Source: an uncultured Acetatifactor sp. (lineage in GTDB: Bacteria > Bacillota > Clostridia > Lachnospirales > Lachnospiraceae). Taken from it: 47,016 nucleotides of DNA. How positions within the stretch are numbered: the first letter of the stretch is position 1; each line of letters begins with the position of its first letter. The notes below the pieces were generated by a model. That model searched no databases and was not told the origin of the DNA. It worked only from the letters and a program-made list of their open reading frames with translations. Positions 1 to 7,677 of this stretch are shown here, piece by piece. The position numbers and the translations under genes are program-made. The stretch spans positions 1-47,016 of the forward strand of contig CAKSAM010000019.1 in assembly GCA_934436245.1 (NCBI GenBank), written 5' to 3'.

Positions 1-1
1 T

Positions 2-283
2 ACGGGTGTGTTCACCAAGGTGGAGAATGACTGCTATATGTACAAGGTACAGGATGTGGAGCATACGGCAAGTATCTGGGAGAGAATGGCAGGACTTGGC
101 ACCATTGTCTGTTATACCGGTGATACTACGCATCCCAAACTGTTGATCGAGCATATCCGCAACTCCAAAGCGATCAAGGAGTTTATTCTGAGGGAGTCAG
201 AGGAAGCCAGATTGAAGCGCAGAACCGTGAATATGCTGGATATCGGTTCCGGAGAGATCGGTGATATTGACGACTTACAGTAA
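2..283 (+). CDS. PH-domain protein, C-terminal part (gene starts upstream of the window)
   Basis: The reading frame is open from the first bases, so only the last 93 or so residues are visible. The segment reads as the second half of a bacterial PH domain (bPH2 type): a short strand, then an 'IWERMAGLGTIV' stretch resembling the conserved R-x-x-G-x-G-T-I turn, then 'HPKLLIEHIRNSKAIKEFIL', similar to the strand and terminal helix in which a residue pair before 'N/P-s-x-x-v-r-e-x-I' is typical. A charged tail rich in Arg, Glu and Asp follows (ESEEARLKRR, then IGDIDDLQ). Most such proteins are membrane-linked or cytosolic proteins of unknown role. No signal or membrane segment is visible in this fragment. 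The family call rests on pattern memory and is tentative. Confidence 0.5.
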   Translation, partial: TGVFTKVENDCYMYKVQDVEHTASIWERMAGLGTIVCYTGDTTHPKLLIEHIRNSKAIKEFILRESEEARLKRRTVNMLDIGSGEIGDIDDLQ

Positions 284-309
284 TAGCGGAAGCAAGTATA
301 TTAAGTAAT

Positions 310-347
310 TTGCATGCATCAAGGTGGGGACTTTTGCCTCCGGCATC
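310..347 (+). repeat. GC-hairpin intergenic repeat, diverged copy R1
   Basis: This stretch has the same layout as the copies at 7168-7208 and 8886-8926: GCATCA, a G-run (GGTGGGG), CTTTTG, a C-rich run (CCTCCGG) and CATC. It is the most diverged plus-strand copy. The G-run and C-run can pair only with a T-T mismatch. It lies between the PH protein and the MATE gene, outside any coding region. Confidence 0.55.
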
Positions 348-370
348 ATGTTATAAATGTAGTATAAGAG

Positions 371-397
371 ACGGGACCTTCCGGGGTCCTGTTTTTT
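371..397 (+). terminator. Rho-independent terminator or attenuator upstream of the MATE gene
   Basis: ACGGGACC (371-378) pairs with GGTCCTGT (385-392), 8 bp with one G-U pair and a TTCCGG loop. A run of six T (392-397) follows directly. It lies 130 bases after the PH-protein stop and 16 bases before the MATE start, so it could end the upstream transcript or attenuate the MATE gene. Confidence 0.7.
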
Positions 398-412
398 CGG
401 GAGAAGAGATTT

Positions 413-1786
413 ATGGAACTTGATATGACGAAGGGCAGCCCTTCTAAGTTGATTACAAAATTTATCATTCCTATTATCATAGGTAATATTTTCCAGCAGT
501 TATACAGTATGGTGGATACCATTATCGTGGGGCGGTTCGTAGGTGTGGATGCATTGGCGGCGGTAGGAGCCACAGGGTCGGTAAGCTTCCTGATTCTTGG
601 TTTTACCCAGGGGCTGACCACCGGATTTACCGTGCTGACGGCACAGCGTTTCGGAGCCGGGGACCGGGAAGGCATGCGCAAAAGTATCGGCAGTGCAGCA
701 GTGCTGTCGGTCATTGTGACCATTGTGATGACAGCGGTGAGCATGGCCGGAATGGATGGACTTTTACACCTGATGAACACTCCGGAAGATATTTTTGATA
801 TGACAAAAGAATATATCATGATCATTTGCGCAGGCATTGTCTGCAACGTCCTTTACAATCTGTTGTCCAGCATTCTGCGTGCTATCGGCAACAGTGTAGT
901 GCCGTTAGTATTGCTGGTGATCGCTTCGGTGACGAATATTGTCCTGGACTATGTACTGATCGTTTACGGTCATATGGGAGTAGGCGGCGCAGCTTATGCG
1001 ACTATCATTTCCCAGGGATTATCCGGTGTACTGTGTCTGATTTATATTATTAAGAGCGTACCTACACTGCATATCCGTCCGGAGCATTGCAGACTGGAAA
1101 GTCAGTGTGTGAAAAATCAGCTGACCGTGGGAATTCCCATGGCACTGCAGTTTTCCATTACTGCTATCGGTACCATTCTGGTACAGGCAGCACTGAATCT
1201 GTTGGGTTCTACCGTGGTGGCATCTTATTCTGTGTCCTGCAAGGTGGAGCAGCTGGTGACACAGCCCTTTGCCGCAATGGGTGTGACTATGGCAACCTAC
1301 TGTGCGCAGAACCGAGGTATCAATGATCTGGACCGTATCCGGAAGGGCGTGAAAGCTGCCAATATCATGTCCGGTGTCTATGCGGTGATCGTTTACGGTC
1401 TGGTCTATGTGGCACTTCCTTATATTGTACCGCTGTTTATCTCTGAGCAGATTGACATGGTATGTGGTTACGCCAGAACATATATTATAATTTGTGGCAT
1501 GTTCTTTATTCCGCTGGGAATGATCTTCATCTTCCGTAATGCGCTGCAGGGCTGTGGCTTTGGATTCATACCCATGATGGGTGGTGTCGTAGAACTGGTA
1601 AGCCGTGGCATTGTAGCTTTTGTGGCGGCACATCTCATGAGTTATGTGGGTGTGTGCTTTGCCAATGCCAGTGCCTGGCTGACAGCGGGAATCTTCCTTT
1701 GGATCGCTTATCATTTTCTTATGAAGAAAATGGTGCATGACAAAAAGGATCATGAGGAACGGATGTTGGCGGAGATAATGCAATAG
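413..1786 (+). CDS. MATE family efflux transporter
   Basis: This 457-residue protein has the length and 12-helix hydrophobic pattern of MATE cation/drug antiporters, with two MatE halves at about residues 15-175 and 235-400. The N-terminal 'GSPSKLITKFIIPIIIGNIFQQLYS' region and 'MVDTIIVGRFVGVDALAAVGA' are the classic MATE start, and 'SSILRAIGNS' and 'FRNALQGCGF' are the equivalent loops of the two halves. MATE proteins export drugs or metabolites using a Na+ or H+ gradient; the substrate cannot be told from sequence. The start is preceded by GGGAG at 7-8 bases. It stands alone, with a hairpin terminator just upstream and a convergent gene downstream. Confidence 0.9.
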   Translation: MELDMTKGSPSKLITKFIIPIIIGNIFQQLYSMVDTIIVGRFVGVDALAAVGATGSVSFLILGFTQGLTTGFTVLTAQRFGAGDREGMRKSIGSAAVLSVIVTIVMTAVSMAGMDGLLHLMNTPEDIFDMTKEYIMIICAGIVCNVLYNLLSSILRAIGNSVVPLVLLVIASVTNIVLDYVLIVYGHMGVGGAAYATIISQGLSGVLCLIYIIKSVPTLHIRPEHCRLESQCVKNQLTVGIPMALQFSITAIGTILVQAALNLLGSTVVASYSVSCKVEQLVTQPFAAMGVTMATYCAQNRGINDLDRIRKGVKAANIMSGVYAVIVYGLVYVALPYIVPLFISEQIDMVCGYARTYIIICGMFFIPLGMIFIFRNALQGCGFGFIPMMGGVVELVSRGIVAFVAAHLMSYVGVCFANASAWLTAGIFLWIAYHFLMKKMVHDKKDHEERMLAEIMQ

Positions 1787-1803
1787 GTCAGGTCCAAAAC
1801 AGG

Positions 1804-2226
1804 TCAGTGCAGGATCCGTTCAAAGAACAGTCCGGCCAGGAACCACCATGGGGCATAGTCCAGCCGGATGATCCGGCGGATATGAAAACGACTTCTGACA
1901 TAATCCCAGGGACAGAGATTATGTTTCCATAGCAGACATCCACTGAGATATTCCACGGTGAAGATCAATACCATGTAGCACAGACCACGCCACAGTCGAC
2001 CGACATGTAATTTTGCAAAAATGCATTTGAGAGGCGCCAGCAGGCAGGCGGAGCCATAGATAGGGAACATCCACAGGGAAGTGTTGCCGACAAGCCGTAG
2101 ATCTCTGCGTTTCAGAGAATGTAGTGCAGTGAACAGGATCTCCATGCACCAGCCGTACAATCCGCACAGCAGAAAGTTCCTGCCGAAGTTTTTAAAAGAG
2201 TTTGTATTTGATTTCGCTATTTTCAT
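1804..2226 (-). CDS. Putative ABC-transporter type IV (PF06541/CmpB-like) membrane protein
   Basis: 140 residues with about four hydrophobic segments. The pattern matches the PF06541 family: 'GLYGWCMEILF' in the first helix, 'SLWMFPIYGSACLLAP' in the second, 'VEYLSGCLLWK...PWDY' in the third and 'LDYAPWWFLAGLFFERIL' at the end. The conserved Glu, PIYG and WDY signatures are present. Despite the Pfam name, no biochemical role is established for this family and no ATPase is adjacent. The gene is divergent from folC (47 bases between starts) and convergent with the MATE gene. Its start overlaps no other gene and it is probably expressed alone. Confidence 0.75.
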   Translation of the reverse strand: MKIAKSNTNSFKNFGRNFLLCGLYGWCMEILFTALHSLKRRDLRLVGNTSLWMFPIYGSACLLAPLKCIFAKLHVGRLWRGLCYMVLIFTVEYLSGCLLWKHNLCPWDYVRSRFHIRRIIRLDYAPWWFLAGLFFERILH

Positions 2227-2273
2227 GGACTTAGTATATGGATTTTTCAGCGTATGATACGGGAGAGAAAGTT

Positions 2274-3590
2274 ATGAACTATCAGGAAGCAATGGAATAT
2301 ATGGAAAAAGTGGGAAACTACGGCATTGTTCCGGGACTGGACAGCATTAGAGAATTGTGCCGCAGACTGGGAAACCCTCAGGATGGTTTGAAATTTGTGC
2401 ATATTGCGGGAACCAACGGAAAAGGATCCACACTAGCCTATATTTCCGGCATCTTACAGGCTGCCGGATACCGTGTGGGAAAATATATATCACCTGTTAT
2501 TATTGAATATTGTGAAAAAATCCAGATCGGAAAGCAGAAGATCACGCATAAGGATCTGTGTGAAGGACTGGAGATCATAAAAAAGCATTGTGATGCTATG
2601 GTAAGTGACGGCTTCCATCATCCGACGCCTTTTGAGATTGAGACGGCACTTGCCTTTTGGTATTTCCGGGAAAAACAGTGTGATATCGTCGTACTGGAGA
2701 CCGGTATGGGCGGCAGGGAGGATGCTACCAATCTGATCACTACCACGCAGGTGGCGGTATTAGCTTCCATCGGTATGGATCATATGAAATTCTTAGGTAA
2801 CAGTCTGGAGGAGATCGCAGCACACAAGACCGGAATCTGTAAGCCGGGATGTCAAGTGGTCTCCATGCGGCAAAAGGAAGCAGCACAAAAGGTTGTGGAG
2901 CAGACGGTGGCAGAGCTTGGCTGTATACTGACCATCGCAGATGCGGCAAATGCAAAACATGTGAAATACGGACTGAAAAAGCAGACCTTCGATTATGGAA
3001 ATTATAAAAAGCTGGAGATCACCCTTGCGGGGAAATTCCAGGTGGCAAATGCTGTACTGGCGGTAGAAGCGGTGCAGGCTCTGGAAAAATGCGGTTACGA
3101 GATCAAAGAGACTGCCATTCGGAAAGGTCTGAAGGAGACTGTCTGGAACGGAAGGCTGCAAATACTGGAAGAACACCCGTTATTTATAGTAGACGGTGCG
3201 CATAACGAGGATGCAGCCGCAAAACTTGCGGATTCCATAGAATTCTATTTTACAAATAAAAGAATTATCTATATAATGGGAATGTTAAAGGACAAGGAAG
3301 TGGACCGCGTGATTGCGCTGACGGAGAAGTATGCGGATCAGATTCTCACGGTGACACCTCCGGACAATCCCAGGGCCATGCATGCCTATGATCTGGCAAC
3401 AGAGGTGGCAAAGGTACACACAGACGTGACGGCGGTGGACAGCCTGGAAGAGGCAGTGGAGCTTAGTCACCTGCTGGCAGGACGGGATGATGTGATATTG
3501 TGCTTCGGTTCTCTCTCTTATCTGGGAAGAATCCTGAAGCTCATGGAGAAGAGACAGACAGTAGGGAATAAACGGAAAGCGAAGCGGTGA
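2274..3590 (+). CDS. folC: Bifunctional folylpolyglutamate synthase / dihydrofolate synthase
   Basis: 438 residues when started at the ATG at 2274, which has GGGAGAG 6-7 bases upstream; an in-frame ATG at 2238 has no such site. FolC adds glutamate to dihydropteroate and then to folates, using ATP, in the cytosol. The Mur-ligase P-loop 'GTNGKGST' is at residues 46-53, '[12 protein letters not shown]' is the Mg/ATP loop, and 'VDGAHN' begins the C-terminal ligase domain. The length is normal for the family. It is the first gene of the folate operon and its TGA overlaps the next start (GTGA), which implies translational coupling with folE. Confidence 0.93.
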   Translation: MNYQEAMEYMEKVGNYGIVPGLDSIRELCRRLGNPQDGLKFVHIAGTNGKGSTLAYISGILQAAGYRVGKYISPVIIEYCEKIQIGKQKITHKDLCEGLEIIKKHCDAMVSDGFHHPTPFEIETALAFWYFREKQCDIVVLETGMGGREDATNLITTTQVAVLASIGMDHMKFLGNSLEEIAAHKTGICKPGCQVVSMRQKEAAQKVVEQTVAELGCILTIADAANAKHVKYGLKKQTFDYGNYKKLEITLAGKFQVANAVLAVEAVQALEKCGYEIKETAIRKGLKETVWNGRLQILEEHPLFIVDGAHNEDAAAKLADSIEFYFTNKRIIYIMGMLKDKEVDRVIALTEKYADQILTVTPPDNPRAMHAYDLATEVAKVHTDVTAVDSLEEAVELSHLLAGRDDVILCFGSLSYLGRILKLMEKRQTVGNKRKAKR

Positions 3591-4150
3591 AAATGGTAGA
3601 TCAGAAGAAAGTACAGGAAGCAATAAAGCTTTTACTGGAAGGAATCGGGGAAGATACAGAGAGAGAAGGATTGATGGAGACACCGGAGCGGATCGGCAGG
3701 ATGTATGAAGAGATCTGTGGCGGTATGGATCAGGATGCAGGAGAGCATCTGTCGAAGGTATTCTCTGTAGACAATAATGAGATGGTACTGGAGAAGGATA
3801 TTACTTTCTATTCTATGTGCGAGCATCATCTGATGCCATTTTATGGTAAGGCGCATGTGGCGTACATCCCCAATGGCAAGGTTGTAGGCCTGAGTAAGCT
3901 TGCCAGGACCGTGGAGGTATATGCCAGAAGATTACAGATCCAGGAGCGGATGACGACGCAGATCGCAGACGATATCATGAAATATCTGGCACCTCAGGGA
4001 GTTATGGTAATGCTGGAGGCAGAGCATATGTGCATGACCATGCGCGGCATCAAAAAGCCCGGCAGCCAGACTGTTACGCTGGTGACGAGAGGAGTCTTTA
4101 CAGAGAATAAGGAATTGCAGGACAGATTCTTACAGCTGGTGAACCGGTAG
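3587..4150 (+). CDS. folE: GTP cyclohydrolase I
   Basis: 187 residues, near the usual length of bacterial FolE. It converts GTP to 7,8-dihydroneopterin triphosphate, the first pterin step of folate synthesis. Zinc ligands are visible as C78 and H81 in 'CEHHLMPF' and C149 in 'HMCMTMRG'. '[12 protein letters not shown]' and 'QERMTTQIA' are further conserved blocks. The GTG at 3587 overlaps the folC stop by four bases; an ATG two codons later (3593) is an equally possible start. The protein is a toroidal decamer in characterised homologues. Confidence 0.95.
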   Translation: MKMVDQKKVQEAIKLLLEGIGEDTEREGLMETPERIGRMYEEICGGMDQDAGEHLSKVFSVDNNEMVLEKDITFYSMCEHHLMPFYGKAHVAYIPNGKVVGLSKLARTVEVYARRLQIQERMTTQIADDIMKYLAPQGVMVMLEAEHMCMTMRGIKKPGSQTVTLVTRGVFTENKELQDRFLQLVNR

Positions 4151-4207
4151 ACATTACGGATGCGGAAGAATGCTGTTAAGAGACCGGCACGGAATGGTGA
4201 GACTTTG

Positions 4208-4690
4208 ATGGATAGAATTGATAAAATATTAAATCATGATTTATTTTTATACCATTTAAGGAAGAACAATGTGGCAGAAGCAGACAGACGCTTCTGCCGT
4301 CATAGTATGGTACATTTTCTGGATGTAGCCAGGATCGGTACGATCATAGCACTGGAGGAAGGGCTTAAGATCGACCGGGAATGGATCTATGCGGCGGCAC
4401 TGCTCCATGATTGTGGAAAACACGAGCAGTATGAGGACAGTACGCCCCATGAGCAGGCCAGTGCCCGGATCGCACCGGAGATTCTGAAGGACTGTGGATT
4501 TGACGATAAAGAAACGGATGTTATTGTAACGGCGATCCTAAGACACAGAGATCCGGAGACTGCGAAAGAGAAGAATTTAAACGGTATCCTGTACCGGGCG
4601 GATAAGGCCAGCCGGGCCTGCTTTGCCTGCAATATGGAGAAAGACTGCAACTGGAAAGACGGTAAGAAGAACCTGACCATTAAGTATTGA
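4208..4690 (+). CDS. HD-domain phosphohydrolase in the folate operon
   Basis: 160 residues from the ATG at 4208, chosen because 'MDRIDKILNH' looks like a natural start for this clostridial family; an in-frame ATG at 4160 is possible and neither has a strong ribosome site. The HD metal-site pattern is present: H in 'CRHSMVHFLDVAR', 'HDCGKHEQ' as the HD pair, 'TPHEQAS' and a late Asp in 'YRADKASR'. A Cys cluster (CFAC...C) sits near the end. HD proteins of this type hydrolyse phosphate esters or nucleotides. Its place between folE and folP makes it a candidate for removing phosphates from dihydroneopterin triphosphate, a step with no other enzyme here. The family is certain; the role is inference. 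Confidence 0.8.
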   Translation: MDRIDKILNHDLFLYHLRKNNVAEADRRFCRHSMVHFLDVARIGTIIALEEGLKIDREWIYAAALLHDCGKHEQYEDSTPHEQASARIAPEILKDCGFDDKETDVIVTAILRHRDPETAKEKNLNGILYRADKASRACFACNMEKDCNWKDGKKNLTIKY

Positions 4691-4718
4691 TTGGTGTCGG
4701 GAATATCATAAATAATAT

Positions 4719-4892
4719 GTAACTATTCAGAACCCCATTCGCAAAACCGCCTCTGCGAGGCTTTCCTGAATAACATGCTTGCATGTTATTTGCTCATGTG
4801 GTTACTTCGCCCTATAAAGATTATCAATTGCTCTTACGAATGCAAGCATTCGACGCTCATTTGATAATCTTTACATGGCTCTGAATAGTTAC
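4719..4892. mobile_element. MITE-like element with terminal inverted repeats and 8-bp target duplication
   Basis: The left end GTAACTATTCAGAACC and the right end GGCTCTGAATAGTTAC are inverted copies (15 of 16 match). AATAATAT stands on both sides (4711-4718 and 4893-4900), as expected of a target-site duplication. Inside are more inverted repeats: AATAACATGC/TTGCATGTTATT at about 4770-4791, AAAGATTATCAA/TTGATAATCTTT (about 4816-4827 and 4861-4872) and CGAATGC/GCATTCG. No ORF or transposase is encoded. It splits the folate operon between the HD gene and folP. Related ends occur at 10465 and 11701. Confidence 0.8.
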
Positions 4893-4923
4893 AATAATAT
4901 TAGGAAACATGGGGAGAAAACAA

Positions 4924-5739
4924 ATGAAGATCGGCAACAGAGAGTTTCAGACCAAAGGACATACGTATGTAATGGGGATTCTGAATGTGACCCCGGATTC
5001 TTTTTCTGACGGGGGAAAATGGAATGAAAGAGACCGGGCATTGAAGCATGTGGAAGAAATGATCGCAGAGGGGATGGATATTGTGGATATCGGCGGAGAA
5101 TCCACACGTCCCGGCTATACCCTGTTATCTGACGAGGAAGAGATTGCCAGGGTTGTGCCTATGATCGAGGCGGTGAAGGCAAATTTTGATATTCCTATTT
5201 CCCTGGACACCTACAAAAGTGGTGTGGCAGAGGTGGGGATCCGAGCAGGTGCAGATCTCATAAATGACATCTGGGGCTTGAAATACGACAGACGTATGGC
5301 AGAAGTCATTGCAAAGAGTGGTCTGCCCTGTTGTCTGATGCACAACCGTAAAGAAGCGGATTACCAGGATTTTATGCAGGATGTGGCAGCCGATCTTGCG
5401 GACACGATCCATTTGGCAGAAGCGGCAGGCATTGCGGATGAGAAGATCATCTTAGATCCCGGTGTGGGCTTCGGCAAGACCTATGAGAACAATCTGGAGA
5501 TCATCAACTGTCTGGAAGAACTGAATATGTTCGGTTATCCGCTGCTTTTAGGATGCAGCCGCAAATCTGTCATCGGACTGACCCTGGATCTGCCGGTGAC
5601 AGAGAGAGTAGAGGGGACGCTTGTGACTACCATGTTCGGTGTGCAGAAGGGCTGTATGTTCGTCAGAGTACATGATGTGAAAGAGAATGTACGTACGATC
5701 AAGATGTGCGAGGCTGTTCTGAATAGTGCAGGCAGATAA
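4924..5739 (+). CDS. folP: Dihydropteroate synthase
   Basis: 271 residues from the ATG at 4924, which has GGGGAG eight bases upstream; an ATG at 4909 would include that site in the coding sequence. It condenses dihydropterin pyrophosphate with p-aminobenzoate and is the target of sulfonamides. 'MGILNVTPDSFSDGG' is the first pterin-binding loop, 'DIGGESTRPG' the second, and 'ILDPGVGFGKT' and 'GCSRKSVIG' the later signatures. The TIM-barrel length is normal. It is separated from the HD gene by the MITE, so its expression may depend on read-through of that element or on a promoter inside it. Confidence 0.95.
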   Translation: MKIGNREFQTKGHTYVMGILNVTPDSFSDGGKWNERDRALKHVEEMIAEGMDIVDIGGESTRPGYTLLSDEEEIARVVPMIEAVKANFDIPISLDTYKSGVAEVGIRAGADLINDIWGLKYDRRMAEVIAKSGLPCCLMHNRKEADYQDFMQDVAADLADTIHLAEAAGIADEKIILDPGVGFGKTYENNLEIINCLEELNMFGYPLLLGCSRKSVIGLTLDLPVTERVEGTLVTTMFGVQKGCMFVRVHDVKENVRTIKMCEAVLNSAGR

Positions 5740-5793
5740 GAACCGGTGCTTAAGAACAGCGACGATTATCGTGATAAGGAGGGCGGAGAACAA

Positions 5794-6651
5794 ATGCAAA
5801 CCATCAGACATAGAGACCAGATCCGTATCGAAGAATTGGAAGTATACGCACATCACGGCGTATATCCGGAAGAAAATGAAAAAGGACAGCATTTTTACGT
5901 GAATGCCACGTTGTATACGAATACCCGTCCGGCAGGACTGGCGGATGACTTAAGTCTCTCCACCAATTACGGAGAGGTCTGTCAGTTTATCACGGAGTTC
6001 ATGCAGCAGCATATATTTCAACTGATCGAAACGGTGGCGGAGCGGACTGCTTACGAAGTATTACAGCATTTTCCGCTGGTACAGGGACTGGATCTGGAGA
6101 TCCGCAAGCCCGAGGCTCCGATCCCGTTACCCTTTGGCAGTGTATCTGTGGCGATTCACAGGGAATGGCATGAAGCCTATATTGCCGTGGGTTCCAATAT
6201 GGGAGACAGCAGAGAGCATATCGCACAGGCTTTGGGACAGCTTCAGAAGAACAAAGACATCAGAGTGGAAAAGGTGTCGGAGCTGTTGGAGACATTGCCT
6301 TATGGCGTCGTAGAGCAGGATAATTTCGTAAATGGAATGTTTGAGATCCGGACGCTGCTTGCACCGGAAGAATTATTACAGGAGCTGCACCGTATTGAGC
6401 AGATGGAAGGAAGAGAACGTAAGCTTCACTGGGGTCCCCGGACCCTGGATCTCGATATTATCTTTTATGATGATCTGGTGTATGCTTCCGAGAATCTGGT
6501 GATTCCGCATATAGATATGGAGAATCGTTATTTTGTACTGAAGCCTTTAAGTGAGTTGGCACCGAATTTCCGTCATCCCATTACGCACAAGACCGTAACA
6601 CAGATGTTGTCAGAACTCCCTGCGGATCTTACGGAAGGAAACGAAGCGTAA
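5794..6651 (+). CDS. folBK: Fused dihydroneopterin aldolase / HPPK
   Basis: 285 residues from the ATG at 5794, preceded by AAGGAGGG; the reading frame is open further upstream but lacks such a site. The N-terminal 120 residues are FolB (dihydroneopterin to 6-hydroxymethyl-dihydropterin), with 'YAHHGVYPEENEKGQ' and 'STNYGEV'. The remainder is FolK, which pyrophosphorylates that product, with 'AVGSNMGDS', 'GPRTLDLDIIFYDD' and 'IPHIDMENRYFVLKPL'. The fusion places consecutive pathway steps in one chain and is common in Clostridia. Its last 23 bases overlap the end of the convergent Gx-transporter gene. Confidence 0.93.
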   Translation: MQTIRHRDQIRIEELEVYAHHGVYPEENEKGQHFYVNATLYTNTRPAGLADDLSLSTNYGEVCQFITEFMQQHIFQLIETVAERTAYEVLQHFPLVQGLDLEIRKPEAPIPLPFGSVSVAIHREWHEAYIAVGSNMGDSREHIAQALGQLQKNKDIRVEKVSELLETLPYGVVEQDNFVNGMFEIRTLLAPEELLQELHRIEQMEGRERKLHWGPRTLDLDIIFYDDLVYASENLVIPHIDMENRYFVLKPLSELAPNFRHPITHKTVTQMLSELPADLTEGNEA

Positions 6652-7126
6652 AACGGGCACAGAGACCGATGAACAGACCGGTCACCAGACCGCTTAACAG
6701 TAAAAACGGCAGATAGACCAGCACAGCGGGAACAGAAGTCAGTAAAAACGCAACACCGATCTGTCCCAGATTATGAAAAACAGCGCCGGTCATACTTGCA
6801 AGGAACAGATAATGTCCATGCAACAGCCGCTTTACAAATACCATTGCCAGCAGGCACAGCAGACCGCCGGAGAGGCTGTACAGAAGACTGACGACCTGCC
6901 CGAAGAACATGGTCGCTAACAGAATCCGCACCAGAAGTACGAAAAAGGCATCTTTTGTGGAATATTTCCATAGAACAACAAGTGTTATTATATTAGCAAG
7001 TCCAAGCTTGATGCCCGGGATCGGGACGATGGGGGGCAGAGTACTTTCCACGGCATATAATGCAAGCGCAATGACCGCCAACATGGAAAGCGTCGTCAGT
7101 TTTTTGGCAGTTACAGGTGGTTTCAT
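6629..7126 (-). CDS. Gx transporter family protein (Hpre_diP_synt_I, PF07456)
   Basis: 165 residues from the ATG at 7126, which has GGAG nine bases upstream. The frame extends further upstream, but that part is translated repeat sequence (7168-7208). There are five to six hydrophobic helices. 'AVESTLPPIVPIPGIKLGLANIITL' is the diagnostic block of this family, and 'GAVFHNLGQIGVAFLL' is also typical. The family is annotated either as heptaprenyl diphosphate synthase component I or as an S-component-like transporter; the second fits the membrane character better. The next gene upstream is the NusG-domain-II protein, its usual neighbour, and the pair is often near ApbE/Rnf genes. Confidence 0.85.
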   Translation of the reverse strand: MKPPVTAKKLTTLSMLAVIALALYAVESTLPPIVPIPGIKLGLANIITLVVLWKYSTKDAFFVLLVRILLATMFFGQVVSLLYSLSGGLLCLLAMVFVKRLLHGHYLFLASMTGAVFHNLGQIGVAFLLTSVPAVLVYLPFLLLSGLVTGLFIGLCARFTLRFLP

Positions 7127-7167
7127 AAAAATCTCCGTGTGATTGTGGGAGTGCGTAGCACGGAACA

Positions 7168-7208
7168 ATCCGTAGGCATCAAAGTCGGGGGCTTTTGACC
7201 CCGACATC
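7168..7208 (+). repeat. GC-hairpin intergenic repeat, copy R2
   Basis: A 41-nt unit starting ATCCGTAGGCATCA and ending CCCCGACATC. GTCGGGG (7184-7190) pairs perfectly with CCCCGAC (7199-7205) around the loop GCTTTTGA. It matches the unit at 8886-8926 at 35 of 41 positions with the same length. It lies between the Gx and NusG-II genes and on the minus strand precedes the Gx ribosome site by about 30 bases. Confidence 0.75.
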
Positions 7209-7215
7209 TATGTTA

Positions 7216-7632
7216 TCAATAAGTTACACTGTCGGGAATGAGTGTTGTGTCATCCGGGATGGAAGAAGCTTCTCTGACCCGGATCACCAACCGGTTGGGC
7301 AGGCAGGTGATGGGGAGCAGGGAGTTGCTGATAAAACCCTGATGCACACAGATCTGATCCGGACAGGAGGCGGAGATAATGGCAATGCGTCCGGGACGGA
7401 CACAGACAGTATTTGCAGCACCCGCCTCACCGGTGATTTCAAAAGTATATTCACTGGTTACAGTGTCAAGACGGATGGTCTGTAATAATTCCCCGTCCTG
7501 ATAAAGGTCGGCATATAGAATCTGGTTGCCGGACGGTGATTTGTGTTCCACCATATAGATCCGGATACAGCAAAGGACAGCTGTTATAAGCAATATCGAC
7601 ATAAGGAGAACAGCTCTTTTTCGATCATTCAT
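7216..7632 (-). CDS. NusG domain II-containing protein
   Basis: 138 residues. One N-terminal membrane helix (about residues 7-26) anchors an extracytoplasmic domain of the PF07009 type. The signature 'SCPDQICVHQG' followed by 'ITCLPNRLVIRV' is clear; two conserved Cys lie in 'SCPDQIC' and a third in 'TCLPN'. The role is unknown, but the family travels with Gx transporters, ApbE and FMN-binding or Rnf proteins, as here. AGAAAGGAG lies about 12 bases before the start. The gene is divergent from apbE with 45 bases between their starts. Confidence 0.88.
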   Translation of the reverse strand: MNDRKRAVLLMSILLITAVLCCIRIYMVEHKSPSGNQILYADLYQDGELLQTIRLDTVTSEYTFEITGEAGAANTVCVRPGRIAIISASCPDQICVHQGFISNSLLPITCLPNRLVIRVREASSIPDDTTLIPDSVTY

Positions 7633-7662
7633 AGGTATCAGGAACTCCTTTCTGATGAGAAC

Positions 7663-7671
7663 AGTATAGCA
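7663..7671 (-). promoter_or_regulatory. Extended -10 promoter candidate for the NusG-II / Gx pair
   Basis: On the minus strand the sequence reads TGCTATACT, an extended -10 (TGN-TATAAT type), 31 bases before the NusG-II start. No good -35 is visible at 17 bases, which extended -10 promoters can tolerate. Confidence 0.35.
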
Positions 7672-7677
7672 AAAGGA

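Noticed and set aside
1019..1783. 254-codon frame antisense to the MATE gene
   Set aside because: No ribosome site and no protein-like pattern; the MATE gene explains the region.
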